A DNA stretch of 64,000 nucleotides from Asterias amurensis. Taxonomy: Eukaryota; Echinodermata; Asteroidea; Forcipulatida; Asteriidae. The DNA lies in assembly GCF_032118995.1 (NCBI RefSeq), contig NC_092651.1, positions 15,873,349 to 15,937,348 on the forward strand. The letters are read 5' to 3'. The notes beneath the pieces are model-generated. The model saw only the letters and a program-made list of their open reading frames with translations, searched no databases and was not told the origin of the DNA. This document shows positions 1 through 12,583 of this stretch, in pieces. The translations under genes were made by a program, and so were the position numbers. Positions within the stretch are counted from its first letter, which is position 1, and every line of letters begins with the position of its first letter.

Positions 1-125
1 TAAACGAGAAAGTGTCAGATGTCACTTTTTGTCAGTGACTTTACGTTTACGTTGATACTCGGCAGAATCCTCAAGTGAGGACGTTATTATTTTGTATATT
101 ACTTTACTATTGAGTATTAGGAATT

Positions 126-262
126 GGAAAAGTTTCCATATTATGGCGCCACCACTTTTTCATTTGATATGAAATAATATGTATCTAATTTACCTCAATC
201 AATGAGATAATCCTTTTTGTAAAAATGAGTGAGAAAGTGGTGGCGCCATACGGAAAGTTATC
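126..262. mobile_element. MITE, palindromic, GGCGCCACCAC family
   Basis: A short foldback element of about 137 bp. Its ends are inverted copies of a block running GGAAA(A)GTTTCC..TATGGCGCCACCACTTTTTCA, and the middle is AT-rich. A second full copy lies at 37632-37766 and a split copy at about 39208-39635. There is no coding capacity. I see no clear target-site duplication. Confidence 0.75.
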
Positions 263-742
263 CTTTTTTTCTGCTGTCATCATTGATAAGGGCTATCGCG
301 AACAGCAAATAATCAAGAGAGGGCTCTGTTGGACCCTCATCATAAAGATATAGGCCTTATGACAACATACACCGCAATAGCAAATGCCCCATCTGCCTAC
401 ACTCATATTAACGCATTGGGGTTCTTAATCGCGATAAACCTTATGGATGTGTTGTTAACTTCCAAAGTGAATACATCCCTCCAGAGGAGTATGTATAGTC
501 AGTCGTACTTGGGTATAAATGTACTTGGTCACACTCACAGGAACAAATATCAACAAAATGTGATGCAAACTAAACTCAAGGTACATTCCAGATACAGATG
601 ACACTTGGGAAGAAGCTATGCTGGTATACTATAAAATTAATCTTAAAAATTAATTATGATGTTTATTTGAACTCTAGTCTACAGTGGTGGGTGTCAGGTT
701 TTTTAAGGAGCCCTCAGGTACCCAAGGACACAATAATCAACA
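263..742. other. VAMP7: VAMP7 5' flank, no recognised gene
   Basis: About 480 bp between a MITE and the VAMP7 start codon. It must contain the VAMP7 5' UTR. The stretch ending in CCCTCAG at about 710-718 could be a splice acceptor for a leader exon, but I cannot fix the transcription start. A 90-codon ORF at 329-601 has no recognisable domain and I do not call it a gene. Confidence 0.4.
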
Positions 743-3700
743 ATGCCTATTCTGTATGCAACGATTGCCCGAGGCACGACAGTGTTGGCCAACTTTGCAG
801 CGTGTCATGGAAACTTCACGGAGGTTACAAACCAGATTCTTCCCAAGGTTCCTCCAGAGAATACTAAACTGACCTACTCCCACGACTCCTATCTGTTTCA
901 CTACATCTCTGATGAAAGGATTGTCTATTTGTGTATAACGGATGATGTAAGTTTTGGTTTCGTTTTAATTCTGACATACCTCTGAATCAATACCAATTCC
1001 AAAAAAGTTTTTCAAAACCTTCAGTTGCATTTAGATGATGGAATTAAAGGCAGTGGACACTATTGGTAATTACTCAAAATAATGGTTAGCATAAGAACTT
1101 GTTTGGTAACGAGTAATGGAGAGATGTTGATAGTATCAAACATTGTGAGAAACTGTGCCCTCTGAAGTAACGTAGTATTCAAGAAAGAAGTAATTTCCAC
1201 GAATTTGATTTCAAGACCTTGGATTTAGATTTTGAGGGTCTCAAAATCAAGCATCTGAAAGCACACAAGTTTGTGTGGCAAGGGTGTTTTTTATTTCATT
1301 ATTATCTCGCAACTTCAAAAACAAATTGAGTTCAAATTTCCACAGGTTTGTTATTTTATGCATGTGTTGAGTTACACCATGTGAGAAGACTGGTCTTTGA
1401 CAATTACCAATAGTGCCCAGTGTCTTTAAAGAATGTTTACACTGGTGGATTTTAGGGAGAACAAAATTGAGCAATTATGTCAAAAAATTGACCTTAAAAT
1501 CAGCTTTTTTTCTTCTTCAGAGCAAGCATCTCTTCCAAAGATCATTACATGGTCAGTCTGTAACATTTACCTTCCTCTTTCACTAACTGAATCCATGAAA
1601 TGGAATATTGTAATTTACGATTATGTTTATTCTGAAGTCTTTAAAAGAAATTTCAACCATTGAATCGGATATATTTTAGTTTGTAAACTTTAACTTATAA
1701 TATGCAATTATGCTTTATTCTACAGGAATTTGAAAGATCAAGAGCGTTTATGTTCCTGGGAGAAATTAAAAGAAAGTAAGTATTCTTCATTGTATTGGAA
1801 AAGGGGTCTACTACTGATCTTCATTTAAGTTTTTGCTTAGTTGGAAGTTAAACAAAATTAGAAAAAATACAGTGATGATTTTTTTTCTTCCAAAAGCGAT
1901 AATGATCCATTTGATCATATTCAACTCTTTCCTGTGTGACCATTCACTATCACCCACTATGGTATTGAATGATAGGTAAACTGTGTTCGCCTACAGTATA
2001 GTGAATGCCTACATAATACACAGTCAACCCTCCTACCGTGTGACCATTCACTATCATCCACTATGGTATTGAATGATAGGTAAACTGTGTTTTTCTACAG
2101 TTTGGTGAATGCCTACACAGTACCCAGTCAACCCTCCTACTGTGTGACCATTCACTATCATCCAAAATGGTATTAAATGATAGGTAAACTGTGTTCGCCT
2201 ACAGTATGGTGAATGCATAGTACACAGTCAACCCTCCTACTGTGTGACCATTCACTATCAGCCACTGTGGTATTGAATGAATGTAGGTAAACTGTATTCG
2301 TCTACAGTATGGTGAATGCATACATGTAGTACACAGTCAACCCTCCTACTGTCTCGTTTTTCACCATGTTAAAAAAATGGTATAATTATAAATATTAACA
2401 TTTTTCTGTATCATGTTGATTTCCTTGAAATTGGGGTTCAACCATATTTGTGGATGATACGTTCTAAGTTGCTTTGAGTTGAACATATTTCAATGATTTG
2501 TTTTTTCCATAGATTTAAAACGACATATGGATCTCAAGTAAAAACTGCTCTTCCTTTTGCAATGAACAGCGAGTTCTCTAGGGTTCTAGCAACACAAATG
2601 GTATGTACACTTTCCTCAATACTTAGTTATATGTCTTATAAATGCATTCCATCCTCTTGTTTTGAATGAAAACAACAAATAAAACCCCAAAAAACTTAAC
2701 CAAACTTGGTGGTAAATTTGATGGTCACATTGTAGTGAAAAGAATGAGAAGAATGAACAGAGTACTTGATGGTCGGAATATCAAAGACACTAGAGAGTGT
2801 GTGAAAAACCAAACTTCAAAGGTTACCACGGAGGCACACCTTTTACAACTTTGGAGCCATTTACCCCATGAACCAACTCCACTAACTGGGCCCAATTTCA
2901 TAGAGCTGGAAAAAATCCTTGCTTAGTAAAATCAGGCATGAAACTTTGGCCAGTAACATGGTTAAAATAAGTGTGCTATTTTCGTGCTTAAGCTTTTCAC
3001 GTAAAACAATGTACCTATTTACTTATCTGGCTGGTCTCGTATGTCCTTGTCCAGTCCTAGTCTTGTCCGTCCCAGGGTAAATAAAAAACAACAACTATGT
3101 TTTGACAAATTTTCCTTGCATGTTGGTAGTAACTTAACCTAGTATCTTTAGTAATGTTATCATTATGTTTCAATTGATGCTGTAGACTGTATAATGCTTG
3201 AATTGCATTTGATGCTTTGTTGGAATAAATGTCTAAACACACATGTTGGCTATGAACAGATTATCATAGAACCAACTCCCACCCTGTTTCTCATGTGTGC
3301 CCTTGCGGATGGGCTCAATGATGTTCAACTCAACTAAATTCAAGTAAAAATTTGTTTCATACCTCTACTCAGAGATAAGGTATACAAAATATTGCGTTGA
3401 CATTACAGCGCCAGGAGCGTCACTGAGTGACGGACATGTGCGCTATATATAAGAAGCCACAATTATTATTATTACAAGCCAAATAATAAGCACAGAGGAT
3501 GGAGGGAAGAAGTTAAACTATGTCAACCAAAATGTCAGTGATAAAGAGGATGGGAATAACGCCCTGCCCATAGGCCTTTTTGAGGTATGGCGGACAGAAT
3601 GCTACAATACTGTGAAGTTGTGGTAAATTTGTGCGTATTGACCATAGAAATAGAACGTATGTTATTTAGTGAAGTGCGCATTTTAGGCGACGCGGCGTTT

Positions 3701-6463
3701 ACACGTAAACCTAATGACCACTAACACGGTGAGCGTGGCATCAGTCACGGCGTGTGATGCGCGCGTATCACGTCCGCCATATCTAAAAAAGGCTTCAATG
3801 GTAGCTAGGCTTACTGTACACTCTCTTATCTGGGATATTAAATTGACCATTTATTTCATTCTTACGTTGTGCAGCGACACTTCTCGGAAGAAATCCCTGT
3901 GGACAGACTCGGAACTATTCAGAATGATCTGGAGGATTTAAACCGCATCATGGTCAGAAACATCGGTAAGATGATACGAATGTATGCAGGGCTCCAATTT
4001 TACACCGGACCTCAGGCCCGAGGGTTTAGTGATGGGTCAGCAATAACTTTATGATCGGAGAAGTCCGGCGATCTTGTGTTTTTCAATTGAATATCAATTT
4101 ACCTCACTGTGTCATATCTTGAACGGAGCAAATTATGTTCAAACTATGACTTTGAGTCTGCAAAGCGAAAATCTTAGATAAATCTTCTCTTCACACAAAT
4201 GTCTTAGGTAGTGCATATAAGCATACCTTGTAAGCACTCCAGATTTTTTTTTCATTTGGATTCTGGTCTTGTACAAACAGTTCTGGGGTCGATTTCACAA
4301 AGAGTTAGGACTAGTCCTAGGAGATATACAAATTGCATGGATTGCCCTAAGTTAGGCGAGTAACTGGTCCTAACTCGAGATAAGACTAGTCCTAACTCTT
4401 TGTGATATCCACCCTTGGTCCAGTAAAACATTTTGAGCTAGAAGCCCTGTGGTCTCCTGGATTTTTCTACCAAATTCGGCCTGGTATGCAAGGATGGGAC
4501 CGATGGGGCATAAAGCCGTTGGTCCTATTGGTCCTGTGTGTTGTGTAATGCTCATAAAAGATCCCAGTAACACTTAATCGCTAAGAGAAGGGGTTCAGAA
4601 TTCATAACTTCAATAACCTATCTTTCTGGAAAAAAATGTATCTCATTTATCTATTCTACTTGAGGAACTTTCACATGGGTGACATTCTGTCGTTAAAAGA
4701 GGATTTCTACATCGTGAAACAATAAAATAATTTCCTTTTTCATTGTCTCCATAGAAACGATATCAAATAGAGGTGAAAAGTTAGAGCTGTTGATAGACAA
4801 GACTGAAGATCTTGAAACAACGGTATGTATTGTATTTATTGAAGTCATTCATCAATTTCTGCCTTCAGATGTATCACATCAGAAATTACATTTAATTCAA
4901 TTCAATAATCTGTTTATTTCTTACTCTTGTTGAAAAAAAAGAACAATCGTGAGAATTAAACAGTACATAGAAATATAACAAAATCAAAAGCGCATAAAAT
5001 TGCACAGAAATAGTACATGCATGAGAAAATCAACTCTTTTAAGATTGACCATTTTGCTGTGACCTCATTGCCAGTCCATATGTGTATATTATTGTAGGGT
5101 GTCATGGCTGCGGGGTTAAATGAGTGCTTCAAATTAAAGTTCTTGTGGTTAAGTCCTACGAGTGCGGGTTTGAATCCCGGTCGGGACATGTGTGTTCTTG
5201 AGCAAGATACTTAAGTATAATAATTGCTTCTCTTCACCCAGGGGTATAAAATGGGTACCTGCGAGGGTAGAGGTTGATAGGGTAAATGAAAAAGCCTTCT
5301 GAGCGCACGGCAGCTCAGGGGCTGTATACTCCTCAGGGAGCTGAGAAAGGTAACATTTTATTGGCCAGACCACTAATGTAATAGCATTGATATGGTTATT
5401 GTAAAATGTGCTATATGAGAACTTGTATGATTTATTTACATGAACTCCTTTGAGTAACTTTTTTCTGTATTTGGCATGTTTCTTTACAGTCTCTGACCTT
5501 CAGGAAAAGTAGTAAGACGCTCGCACGGTCAATGTGCGTCAAGAACCTCAAATTGACCGTCATTCTTGTCATTGTTTTTATAGTAAGTCTTGTTTTCTAG
5601 TTTATGTACTTTAAGTAGTTTGCTTTGGAATTAAAACTCCTTTTTTAAACGTTACTCACAGGGATTTATATTCAGTTAAATAGCAGGGTTTTTTCCCAGC
5701 CTGTAGTTAGTTTTGTTTTGTCAATGAGACTAGGGCTGGACCACCATTTCAAGATGTTTTCTCATGGACATTTAAATCTTTTATTACGCTGTATGTTTTT
5801 TTTTTATGGTCGAGCTGATAAGAACACCGAATTCGAGCTTTGGTGTTTCTGATCAGAAGATTAAAGGAATGTTATTGGCCAGCCGTCGATTTCACAAAAC
5901 TCTTCCTAACTTAAGACTAATCTTAGGACTAAGGACGAACACCGAACTCGAGCTTTGGTGTTTCTGATCAGAAGAGTGTGGGGTCAAGTCCTGGTTGTGA
6001 CACTTGTGTCCTAAAGCGAAACACTTGACCATTATTTCCGAGTCCTTCGGTTAGAGCATAAAGCCGTAGGTCCCTTGTGTTGTGCAATGCATGTAAAAAC
6101 ACTGGATTCTTTTACATTGTAAAAAACCCAGTGCACTTTATTGTAAACAGAAGGGGGTTCGCCCAGGTTTTCCTGGTCTGATCGGCAGCATATTGCGCCG
6201 CAGCATCTTGTAAACCAATATAGGAATACGAGTCATACTTCAAAATGTAGCTCCGCGTACCTTGCAGGGGAAAAATACTGAGCGCTTTGACACCACTAGG
6301 GGTGTGATAAACCGCTATATTACAACTCAGTATTGTTAGTTATTATTATTATGTCAGACCATTAACATTGTATTTTGTTTGATTGCAGCTCATCATCTAC
6401 TTCATTGTGTCCGCAGTATGTGGAGGATTAGGCTGGCAAAAGTGTGTCCATAAGAATCCATAG
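743..6463 (+). CDS. VAMP7: Vesicle-associated membrane protein 7 (longin R-SNARE)
   Basis: Seven coding exons: 743-946, 1726-1775, 2513-2600, 3875-3965, 4755-4822, 5490-5582, 6389-6463. All junctions are GT/AG and the phases match, giving 222 aa (human about 220). Residues 1-115 form the longin domain (ARGTTVLANFAACHGNFTEV, KLTYSHDSYLFHYISDERIV, TALPFAMNSEFS). Residues about 120-180 are the R-SNARE helix, with the zero-layer arginine in IMVRNI. The last 35 or so residues are a tail anchor (NLKLTVILVIVFI.LIIYFIVSAVCGG). The family drives fusion of late endosomes, lysosomes and secretory vesicles with target SNAREs, and the longin domain is autoinhibitory. The start was chosen because the ATG matches the family N-terminus exactly. 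A poly(A) signal follows at 6601. The introns carry MITEs and a minisatellite. The gene is intact and the identification is very secure. Confidence 0.96.
1044..1430. mobile_element. MITE family M1 (TTAA-flanked), in VAMP7 intron 1
   Basis: A copy of the commonest repeat in the window. It starts TTAAAGGCAGTGGACACTAT and ends with a degraded inverted copy (ACCAATAGTGCCCAGTGTC) followed by TTAAA. The interior has the family's GAGACC and CGAAATCAAGCATCTGAAAG blocks. TTAA at both ends suggests a piggyBac- or Kolobok-type target site; this is inference. Confidence 0.8.
1931..2351 (+). repeat. Minisatellite, four ~103-bp units, VAMP7 intron 2
   Basis: Four head-to-tail copies of a unit of about 103 bp begin near 1931, 2036, 2139 and 2239. 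Each has the blocks TGTGACCATTCACTATCA, TGATAGGTAAACTGTGTTCG and ACACAGTCAACCCTCCTAC. Each unit contains an internal inverted pair (ACCATTCACTATCA against TATGGTGAATGC), so each can fold into a hairpin. Confidence 0.85.
4284..4414. mobile_element. MITE family M4 (TTTCACAAAGAGTTAGGAC), in VAMP7 intron 4
   Basis: A palindromic element of about 130 bp. It begins GGGGTCGATTTCACAAAGAG and ends with the inverted copy CTCTTTGTGATATCCACCC. The arms repeat AGGACTAGTCCTA. Other copies are at 13426-13563, 29890-30040 and 32312-32416, with a fragment at 5881-5935. Confidence 0.8.
5090..5385 (+). mobile_element. SINE family S1 (tRNA-Ser/Leu-like head), partial
   Basis: A degraded copy of the S1 SINE in VAMP7 intron 5. 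It has a B-box-like GGTTTGAATCCCGGTCGGGA, then GAGCAAGATACTTAAGTATA, CTTCACCCAGGGGTATAAA and GGGAGCTGAGAAAGG. The best copy is at 46864-47230. Confidence 0.65.
5810..6100 (+). mobile_element. SINE S1 copy interrupted by an M4 fragment
   Basis: The SINE head ACCGAATTCGAGCTTTGGTG occurs twice (about 5826 and 5940). A fragment of MITE M4 lies between the copies (CGATTTCACAAAACTCTTCC at about 5886). The second head runs on to GTCAAGTCCTGGTTGTGACA and GCGAAACACTTGACC. This fits an insertion into the SINE that duplicated part of its head. Confidence 0.55.
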
Positions 6464-6600
6464 GCAAAACTGGATGTTGAGGAAAAAAGGAAAATCTTAA
6501 AGAGATTGCAAGAGCTTGTGTGTCTGAAACTGGGACAGGATTCAAGATGGTGGTCAGTGGTTAAGTCTCGTCTCTTGTTGGGAGGAATAAGACATTATTT

Positions 6601-6606
6601 AATAAA
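6601..6606 (+). terminator. VAMP7: VAMP7 polyadenylation signal AATAAA
   Basis: A canonical AATAAA hexamer lies 138 bp after the VAMP7 stop codon, within TTATTTAATAAAAGACAAG. It is the first such hexamer downstream and the likely end of the main transcript. Confidence 0.6.
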
Positions 6607-7400
6607 AGACAAGATACCATGATATGATCAATTATATTTGCTTTTGGGTAACACCATGTATGTATCTACTTGCCAGGTAGAGTTTATTCTTCTCAGCAGT
6701 TCTGAAAAGAACTGTCCTGCTTTTAAACTACTACCTGGGCGGAAGGTATAGAAAAATTGGCTGGGACTACTACTACTACTACTACTTTAGATTAAAGGAT
6801 CGTTATTAACCGCACTACCGCGGAGTGAGTTCTTAAAATGGTCTCAACGGTTCGACCAGCTTGCTCAAGTCAGGAGACTGACCTTTATCACACTGCTGCC
6901 ATATTGTTTGGTTCCTTGTATCCCAAAGTACACAGGTAATGTTGATAATCAAAACATAAAAAGGGCCAGCCTTTCACATAAGCAGCCTTAATTTTGTTAC
7001 TCATACTTAAAATATTGTTAATAAGCACAATTTTTAACAAAATAAATAAAATAAATCAACCAACAAAGGACATTTAGCAAGGGAGCTTTTTCTTGATTAT
7101 GATTCCACAGAGCTCAGTTTATGTATGAGGGTTTAAGGTCAAAACAATGTTACAGCAATGCCGAGTGCCTGCTACTTGTTTGTGGTATTTTAACATTAAT
7201 TTTGGATCAAAATCTGTCTGATCATTTTGTACATAATAATTTATGCCTTTTTAATAAAAACAAACTTAAGTTGTATTTTGTATATTTTTCTATATTAATC
7301 TGTTTTAACTTCAGTTTCTGTTATCTGATAACACAAAAGATTATTATTATTTTTTTTTAACTACTGATGTGATTAATTCGACTCTTGATGTACATCTCCC

Positions 7401-7803
7401 TTAAAGCCACTGGACACCTTTGGTAATTATCAAAGACCAGTCTTCTCACTTGGTGTATCTCAACATATGCATAAAATAACAACCTGTGAAAATTTTAGCT
7501 AATCGGTCCTCGAAGTTGCGAGATATTAATGGGAAAAAACACCCTTCTTGTCGCACCATGGTCTCACAAAGTTGTGTGCTTTCAGATGCTTGATTTCGAG
7601 ACCTCAAATTCTAAATCTGAGGTCTCAAAATCAAATATGTGGAGAAAATTACTTCTTTCTTGAAAACTACGTCATTTCAGAGGGAGCCAGTTCTCACAAT
7701 GTTTTATACTATCAACCATTCCCATTATTGGTAATCAAGAAAGGTTTTATGATAATAATTATTTTTAGTAATTACATTACCAATAGTGTCCACTGCCTTT
7801 AAA
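7401..7803. mobile_element. MITE family M1, full length
   Basis: Begins TTAAAGCCACTGGACACCTT and ends ACCAATAGTGTCCACTGCCT followed by TTTAAA. The interior is in the opposite orientation to the 1044 copy, with AGATGCTTGATTTCGAGACC near the left end. About 400 bp. Confidence 0.8.
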
Positions 7804-8928
7804 TCAAGTCGCTGAGGCCGAGCTCAGCCCTTTCATGGCAAAACTACCTAACACTAACAATCCCTTTTTTTGCCATACAAACGAGAGATGTTTGCCATAA
7901 AAACGAGATGAAAGTGTCAAAAGAGGGTAAGACAGGACATGTTATTATCACAACTTTACATAGTGTGCCTTTGAAACTTTGAAATGGAACATAAACACCC
8001 TTAATTTACCAAGAAATGATCTGTTATAAGAAAAAACAAATTTCAGAGTTAGGCTGTTAAGCCATGGAAGATCTGACTGCTTCACTTAGATGATACTTGT
8101 TATTTGCCAAACGATAAAGTGCAGAACACTGATCTCTTTACTGCTTTAAACTTCATAGAGCTATTGGGTACAAAATGATGCTTAGCATGGCAAAGCCTAG
8201 CCCTATATAGGACTCTTTCTCTGTACACAGGAACAGTCACTGTAGTACAACACGAAAGTGTAAGGCCGCCAGGGCTAGGCAAAGCCTTGATTTGTAGAAA
8301 TGGGGTATCGACCAAAATAGTGTGCAACGTACATTGCTTCTGGCCGGTTTCCTGCTTATTTCTGCTATTGTACAGCATTTTGAAACAGGACCCTGTTTAA
8401 AAATTGCCCCTTGGAGGATGTTTAGGCAAGACTTTGTGTAATGTTGCATTATGTAAATATCATTTATATTACATACATGCACAAATGTATGTACGCATTA
8501 TATTGATACATTTAACTGTTATTTAACTGTTATTAAAAATAACAGTGTCTCTTTGTGAAATTGCTATTGCTGTAAATTTATATTATTTTCTAAACAGTTT
8601 TTCTAGTTCATGATGGTTATACAAGAATGTTTTTGAGGACATTAAAAAAAAGTGCCTGAATGCAGACACATGACTGTATGGTGTGATTAGTTATTTATAG
8701 CATGCTTTTTAACATCAGAATAGAAATGGCTTTCTACCTTATATTAAGATCTAACAAAACACAAGTTTCCATTTACTCTTGGGTGGAGAGAGGCAACTAT
8801 AGTCAAGTGTGTTGCTCAGGGACACTAGTCTCATGGCCGGGACTCGAACATGCTGAACAGAAACACCAGAGCTCGAGTCCGGTGCTCTTATTTACATTAG
8901 CAATCCCACAGTCTTAATGATATTAAAG

Positions 8929-9333
8929 TATCAATATAAACCACAAGGGAAACTGACTGGGTAAATTTTGTAAATGATTTTTGGGGTTGAACAAAGAATT
9001 GACTAGAGTGGGATTCGAACCAACGACCTCCGGATTAACATGCCGGCGCTCTACCAACTGAGCTATCTAGCCCTATATTGGCGGTGTCCCTATTTTGTCA
9101 ATATCTTTGTTCGAGGGTGCCAGTCAGAAGCCATACAACCGAACTGCCGTGTAGCCAGGGATCACACCCAAATTACGATACAACCTGGGAAGCAGCAGCT
9201 AGGGGATCACCTTAAGGGGATGCGACTTTTTGTTTCAGATATCAATATAAACCACAAGGGAAACTGACTGGGTAAATTTTGTAAATGATTTTTGGGGGTG
9301 AACAAAGAATTGACTAGAGTGGGATTCAAACCA
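8929..9333 (-). mobile_element. tRNA-derived SINE with duplicated 3' block
   Basis: On the minus strand a tRNA-like head lies at about 9003-9075, with A-box TAGCTCAGTTGGTAGAGC and B-box GGTTCGAATCC. The anticodon-loop position reads ATGTTAA, so it is tRNA-Asn-like (GTT). The acceptor stem does not pair well, so this is not a working tRNA. A block of about 94 bp (TATAAACCACAAGGGAAACT .. TGGGATTCGAACC) occurs at 8929-9022 and again at 9238-9333, suggesting a tandem or dimeric SINE. Confidence 0.65.
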
Positions 9334-9667
9334 AAAAGTAAATACCCTACAGAGACAAATTTGTGTATCAAAACTAATGTTTATTTACTTGCAAATTCTA
9401 TCTTACAGCACTTACAATTGCCTACCTGAAAACCTAAAATGTTTTTGCTATTTTAGTCTTACGAACTTGTTCATTTTTCAGAAATCTATTTCTCAAAGCA
9501 ATAATATTAGGGAAATGATAGTGACAAAATGTTAGTACAATAAGACCCATCTTAGAAGGTAGACTTTTAATTAACTTGCTAAACAGCATGCAAAGGCTAT
9601 CAAATTTATGGGTCAGCATTGGGTTATCATCAGCAGCCGATCAACAGTCAGTATAGTATTAGATAGC

Positions 9668-10002
9668 TGCTAATAATAATTAATATATCCCACTTTACAC
9701 ACCTGAATGGCATCTCAAAGTGCTTCCAACATTATTACCCCTAGTTACTGGGCCATCATTCTTTAATCCATCTGAGCTACCCGGGGAGTACACAGTCTGT
9801 GCAACAAATGTGCACTACTAAGCTAAACAAACCAAAAGAACCATCTCTGTAACGGTACCCATTTACGTCTTGGTGGAGAGAAGCAATTATAGTTAAGTGT
9901 CTTGCTCAGGGACGCACGACCGGGACTCGAACCCACACTCTGCTAAACAGAAACACCAGCAGAGCTTCTGTTTGGTGTTCTTATCCGCTCGGCCATGACT
10001 CC
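9668..10002 (-). mobile_element. SINE family S1, near complete
   Basis: Reverse orientation. On the plus strand it reads from a degraded TAATAATAATTAAT tail through CTCAAAGTGCTTCCAACATT, ACCCATTTACG and GACCGGGACTCGAACCCACA to GCTCGGCCATGACTCC. The head has a long variable arm like tRNA-Ser or tRNA-Leu. Confidence 0.75.
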
Positions 10003-10313
10003 ATTCTAAGCGGCTCTGTGTATTTTGTATGTTGTTCATACAAGTATGGTTTGCTACCCGTGTCAGTGCATTTGATAGGCAGTTTCTTTTCTACATCTCT
10101 ACATACAACTACATTTCATATTTCATACAAGACTGATGACACACAGCTTTGCAACAAGTAAATCAGTTGGAGTTGTCAAATATCTACAAATGTATTTAAA
10201 AAAATTATATTAGTTCCAATTAAATCTTTTAATTTAATGTAAAGCCTGGTTCATACTGGTTCATACAAAGAAAGGGCCTGAAGTGAATTTTCTTTGACGC
10301 AAGCGATCTAATT

Positions 10314-10500
10314 TTGCAGGCCTGTATGCTTTTTAAAAAGGCAAGGGCACCAAGGCACATTCACCCTGGTGAAGGACAGGCACCCTATGAGGAAATTGTA
10401 AAATTTCTACTGGAGCATTTCACGGGCACCAAGACATTGGACCATGGGGCGTGGAGGCAATCGTCTTTGTTACCTCCGTGAAGTATCAGGCTTGACTGGA
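10314..10500. repeat. Repeat family M7 (GGGCACCAAGGCA)
   Basis: Begins GGCCTGTATGCTTTTTAAAA and has GGCAAGGGCACCAAGGCAC, then GACCATGGGGCGTGGAGGCA, and ends GTGAAGTATCAGGC. Related copies lie at 32755-32885 (inverted) and 43466-43592. Non-coding. Confidence 0.7.
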
Positions 10501-11692
10501 AAGAAAGGCTACAGAAAATCCGCTTCGTTAGCAAAATTGTTGTGAGGTGTGAAATAGGCTTTACTGCCATTCCAAACAAGTTTGGCATGCTCTATTAATA
10601 AATAAATTACTGATAGCTTTGTCAAACTAAGCTCAATTAATACTGTATTGTTCATCTCTCTCTGATTCTTCTAATATATGTATCATCACACTTAGCAATA
10701 TTCCCTGTGTCGCAAAAAGAAATCCACTAAATGATGTATTTATTTTGTACCAACAGCAGTGCATGATTCATATACACTCAAACTTATTTATTTCAGGCAA
10801 ATCCTTCAATTTTCGTTGATTTTGTTTCCCCCCTGCATTGAAACAATTTAAATTTCAACAGTTATAAAATCCCCCTAAAAAAAATATATATAAATAAATT
10901 AATTAAAGCCATTGGACCCTTTCGGTACAGAAAAAAAAAAAAAAGTTCACAGATTTACAAATAATTTACAGGGTTTACAGAAGGTAATGGTGAAAGACTT
11001 CTCTTGAAATATTAGTCCATGAAATGCTTTACTTTTTGAAAAAACGGTAAAACAATATAAATTCTCGTAAACGAGAATTACGGATTTGTTATAAACACAT
11101 GTCATGACACGGCGAAACGCGCGAAAACAGGAGTGGGTTTTCCCGTTATTTTCTCCCGACTCCGATGTCCGATTGAGCCTAAATTTCCACAGGATTGTTA
11201 TTTTATATATAAGTTGTGATACACGAAGTGTGGGACTTGGACAATACTGTTTACCGAAAGTGTATAATGGCTTTAAAACAAAAATTTTAAAAATAAGCTA
11301 TATGTGTATGTTTAGTACACAAAACACAGCTCGTTTTTCTAAATTTGTTTTTAAATTCAGTGTAACATATGAGTAGATCAAACTTCAGTAAGATTGGTAA
11401 ACAAAAATCCATATAAAATAAACCAGTTATAAAATTATAAATGTTTCTCCATTACATAGTGAATACCCTAAAACTATGTTTAGTTATAAATTCTGATTGA
11501 TAATTCGTTAAACAGAGGATGCCTCAAAGAAAAACATAACAGCCTCTCGAAGCCCAGAGGAAATATGTCAAGCTACTCATGCGTGTTAGTTTTGACTTCG
11601 TTGCTTGAAATTACAAAATAAAGTTATCAATTCGTCTTCCTATCTACATAAACCATGCATTTATGTTTTTTAGTATTAAAAAAACACTATTT

Positions 11693-12081
11693 TTAAAGGA
11701 ATATGTTGACTTGGATCGGTCGAGTTTGTCTATTGAAAGTGTATGTAACTGTTTGTTATAGAATGCATATGATTAGAAAGATATTTTAAAAGTAGAATAC
11801 AATGATCCAAACAAGTATCACTCGACATGTGTGGTTTTCCTTTTACCTCGTCGACAAACACGGTCAGCCATTTATGGGAGTCAAATTTGTGACTCCCATA
11901 AACGGCCAACCGTGTAAGTTCGCAAAGTAAAAGGAAAACCATGCAATTTCGAGACAAATGTGTGTGGATCATTGTATTCTACTTTTTAAATATCTTTCTA
12001 ACCATATGCAATTTATAACAAACGGTTACAAACGCTTTTCAAAGACCAACTCGACCCATCCAAGGCAACGAGTTCCTTTAA
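11693..12081. mobile_element. MITE family M2, large foldback, TTAA-flanked
   Basis: A near-perfect palindrome of about 389 bp. The left arm is TTAAAGGAATATGTTGACTT .. TGGATCGGTCGAGTT and the right arm is its inverse (CAACTCGACCCATCCAAGG .. CCTTTAA). Near the centre GGTCAGCCATTTATGGGAGT meets its complement. Copies lie at 18830-19205 and 50518-50917. Confidence 0.85.
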
Positions 12082-12162
12082 GGCAGTCTTTTATCCATTT
12101 CAGACTCTATTTCTGACCCTACACAAACACAAAAAGGCGACAGATCAATCAAACCTACTCCT

Positions 12163-12583
12163 CATCACATTTCATTTTCCTTTTCATCAATTTCATATCA
12201 TCCTCCGCTTTATTTACGGAATGGAATCATGGACACTAACCAGTCGTCTAGAGAAGAGACTGGACGACTGCTACCCAAGAATGCTTCGTTGTATACAACA
12301 GATACATTGGCAGAGGCATATCTCAAACCTGGAGCTCTACGGTAGACTACCGAGAGTTAGCACCAAGATTAGGGCAAGAAGGCTGAGATTAGCAGGTCAC
12401 TGCCTCAGACATGCTGAGCTGGCAGTGAGCAAGCTTGTGCTTTGGGCCCCTACTCAAGGTCACTGTTCCCGAGGTAGACCACAAACCACCTATGTGGACA
12501 CCTTGTGCCGGTACTCTGGCGTGCAACGGGAGGAGCTGCGCACAGCAATGGGAGACCAACGTGTTTGGAGGGCCATCATCTGA
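12163..12583 (+). pseudogene. Non-LTR retrotransposon 3' end (RT C-terminal region)
   Basis: An open frame ending at 12583 encodes ILRFIYGMESWTLTSRLEKR, then LYGRLPRVSTKIRARRLRLA, GHCLRHAEL, a RGRPQTTYVDTL motif and WRAII. From memory this matches the region just after the reverse transcriptase domain in many invertebrate LINE ORF2 proteins (YGSETWTLT .. LPKVS.KI..RRLRLAGHC..H). Only this C-terminal part is present, so the copy is 5'-truncated, as LINE insertions often are. The exact clade cannot be set from this piece. Confidence 0.75.

Noticed and set aside
9003..9075. A tRNA-Asn-like gene on the minus strand
   Set aside because: The A and B boxes are good, but the acceptor stem does not pair and the sequence continues into a duplicated SINE body. 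I treat it as a retroposon head.
11104..11376. A 90-codon plus-strand ORF
   Set aside because: It overlaps a degraded M1-like segment and AT-rich DNA, and shows no domain or splice context.
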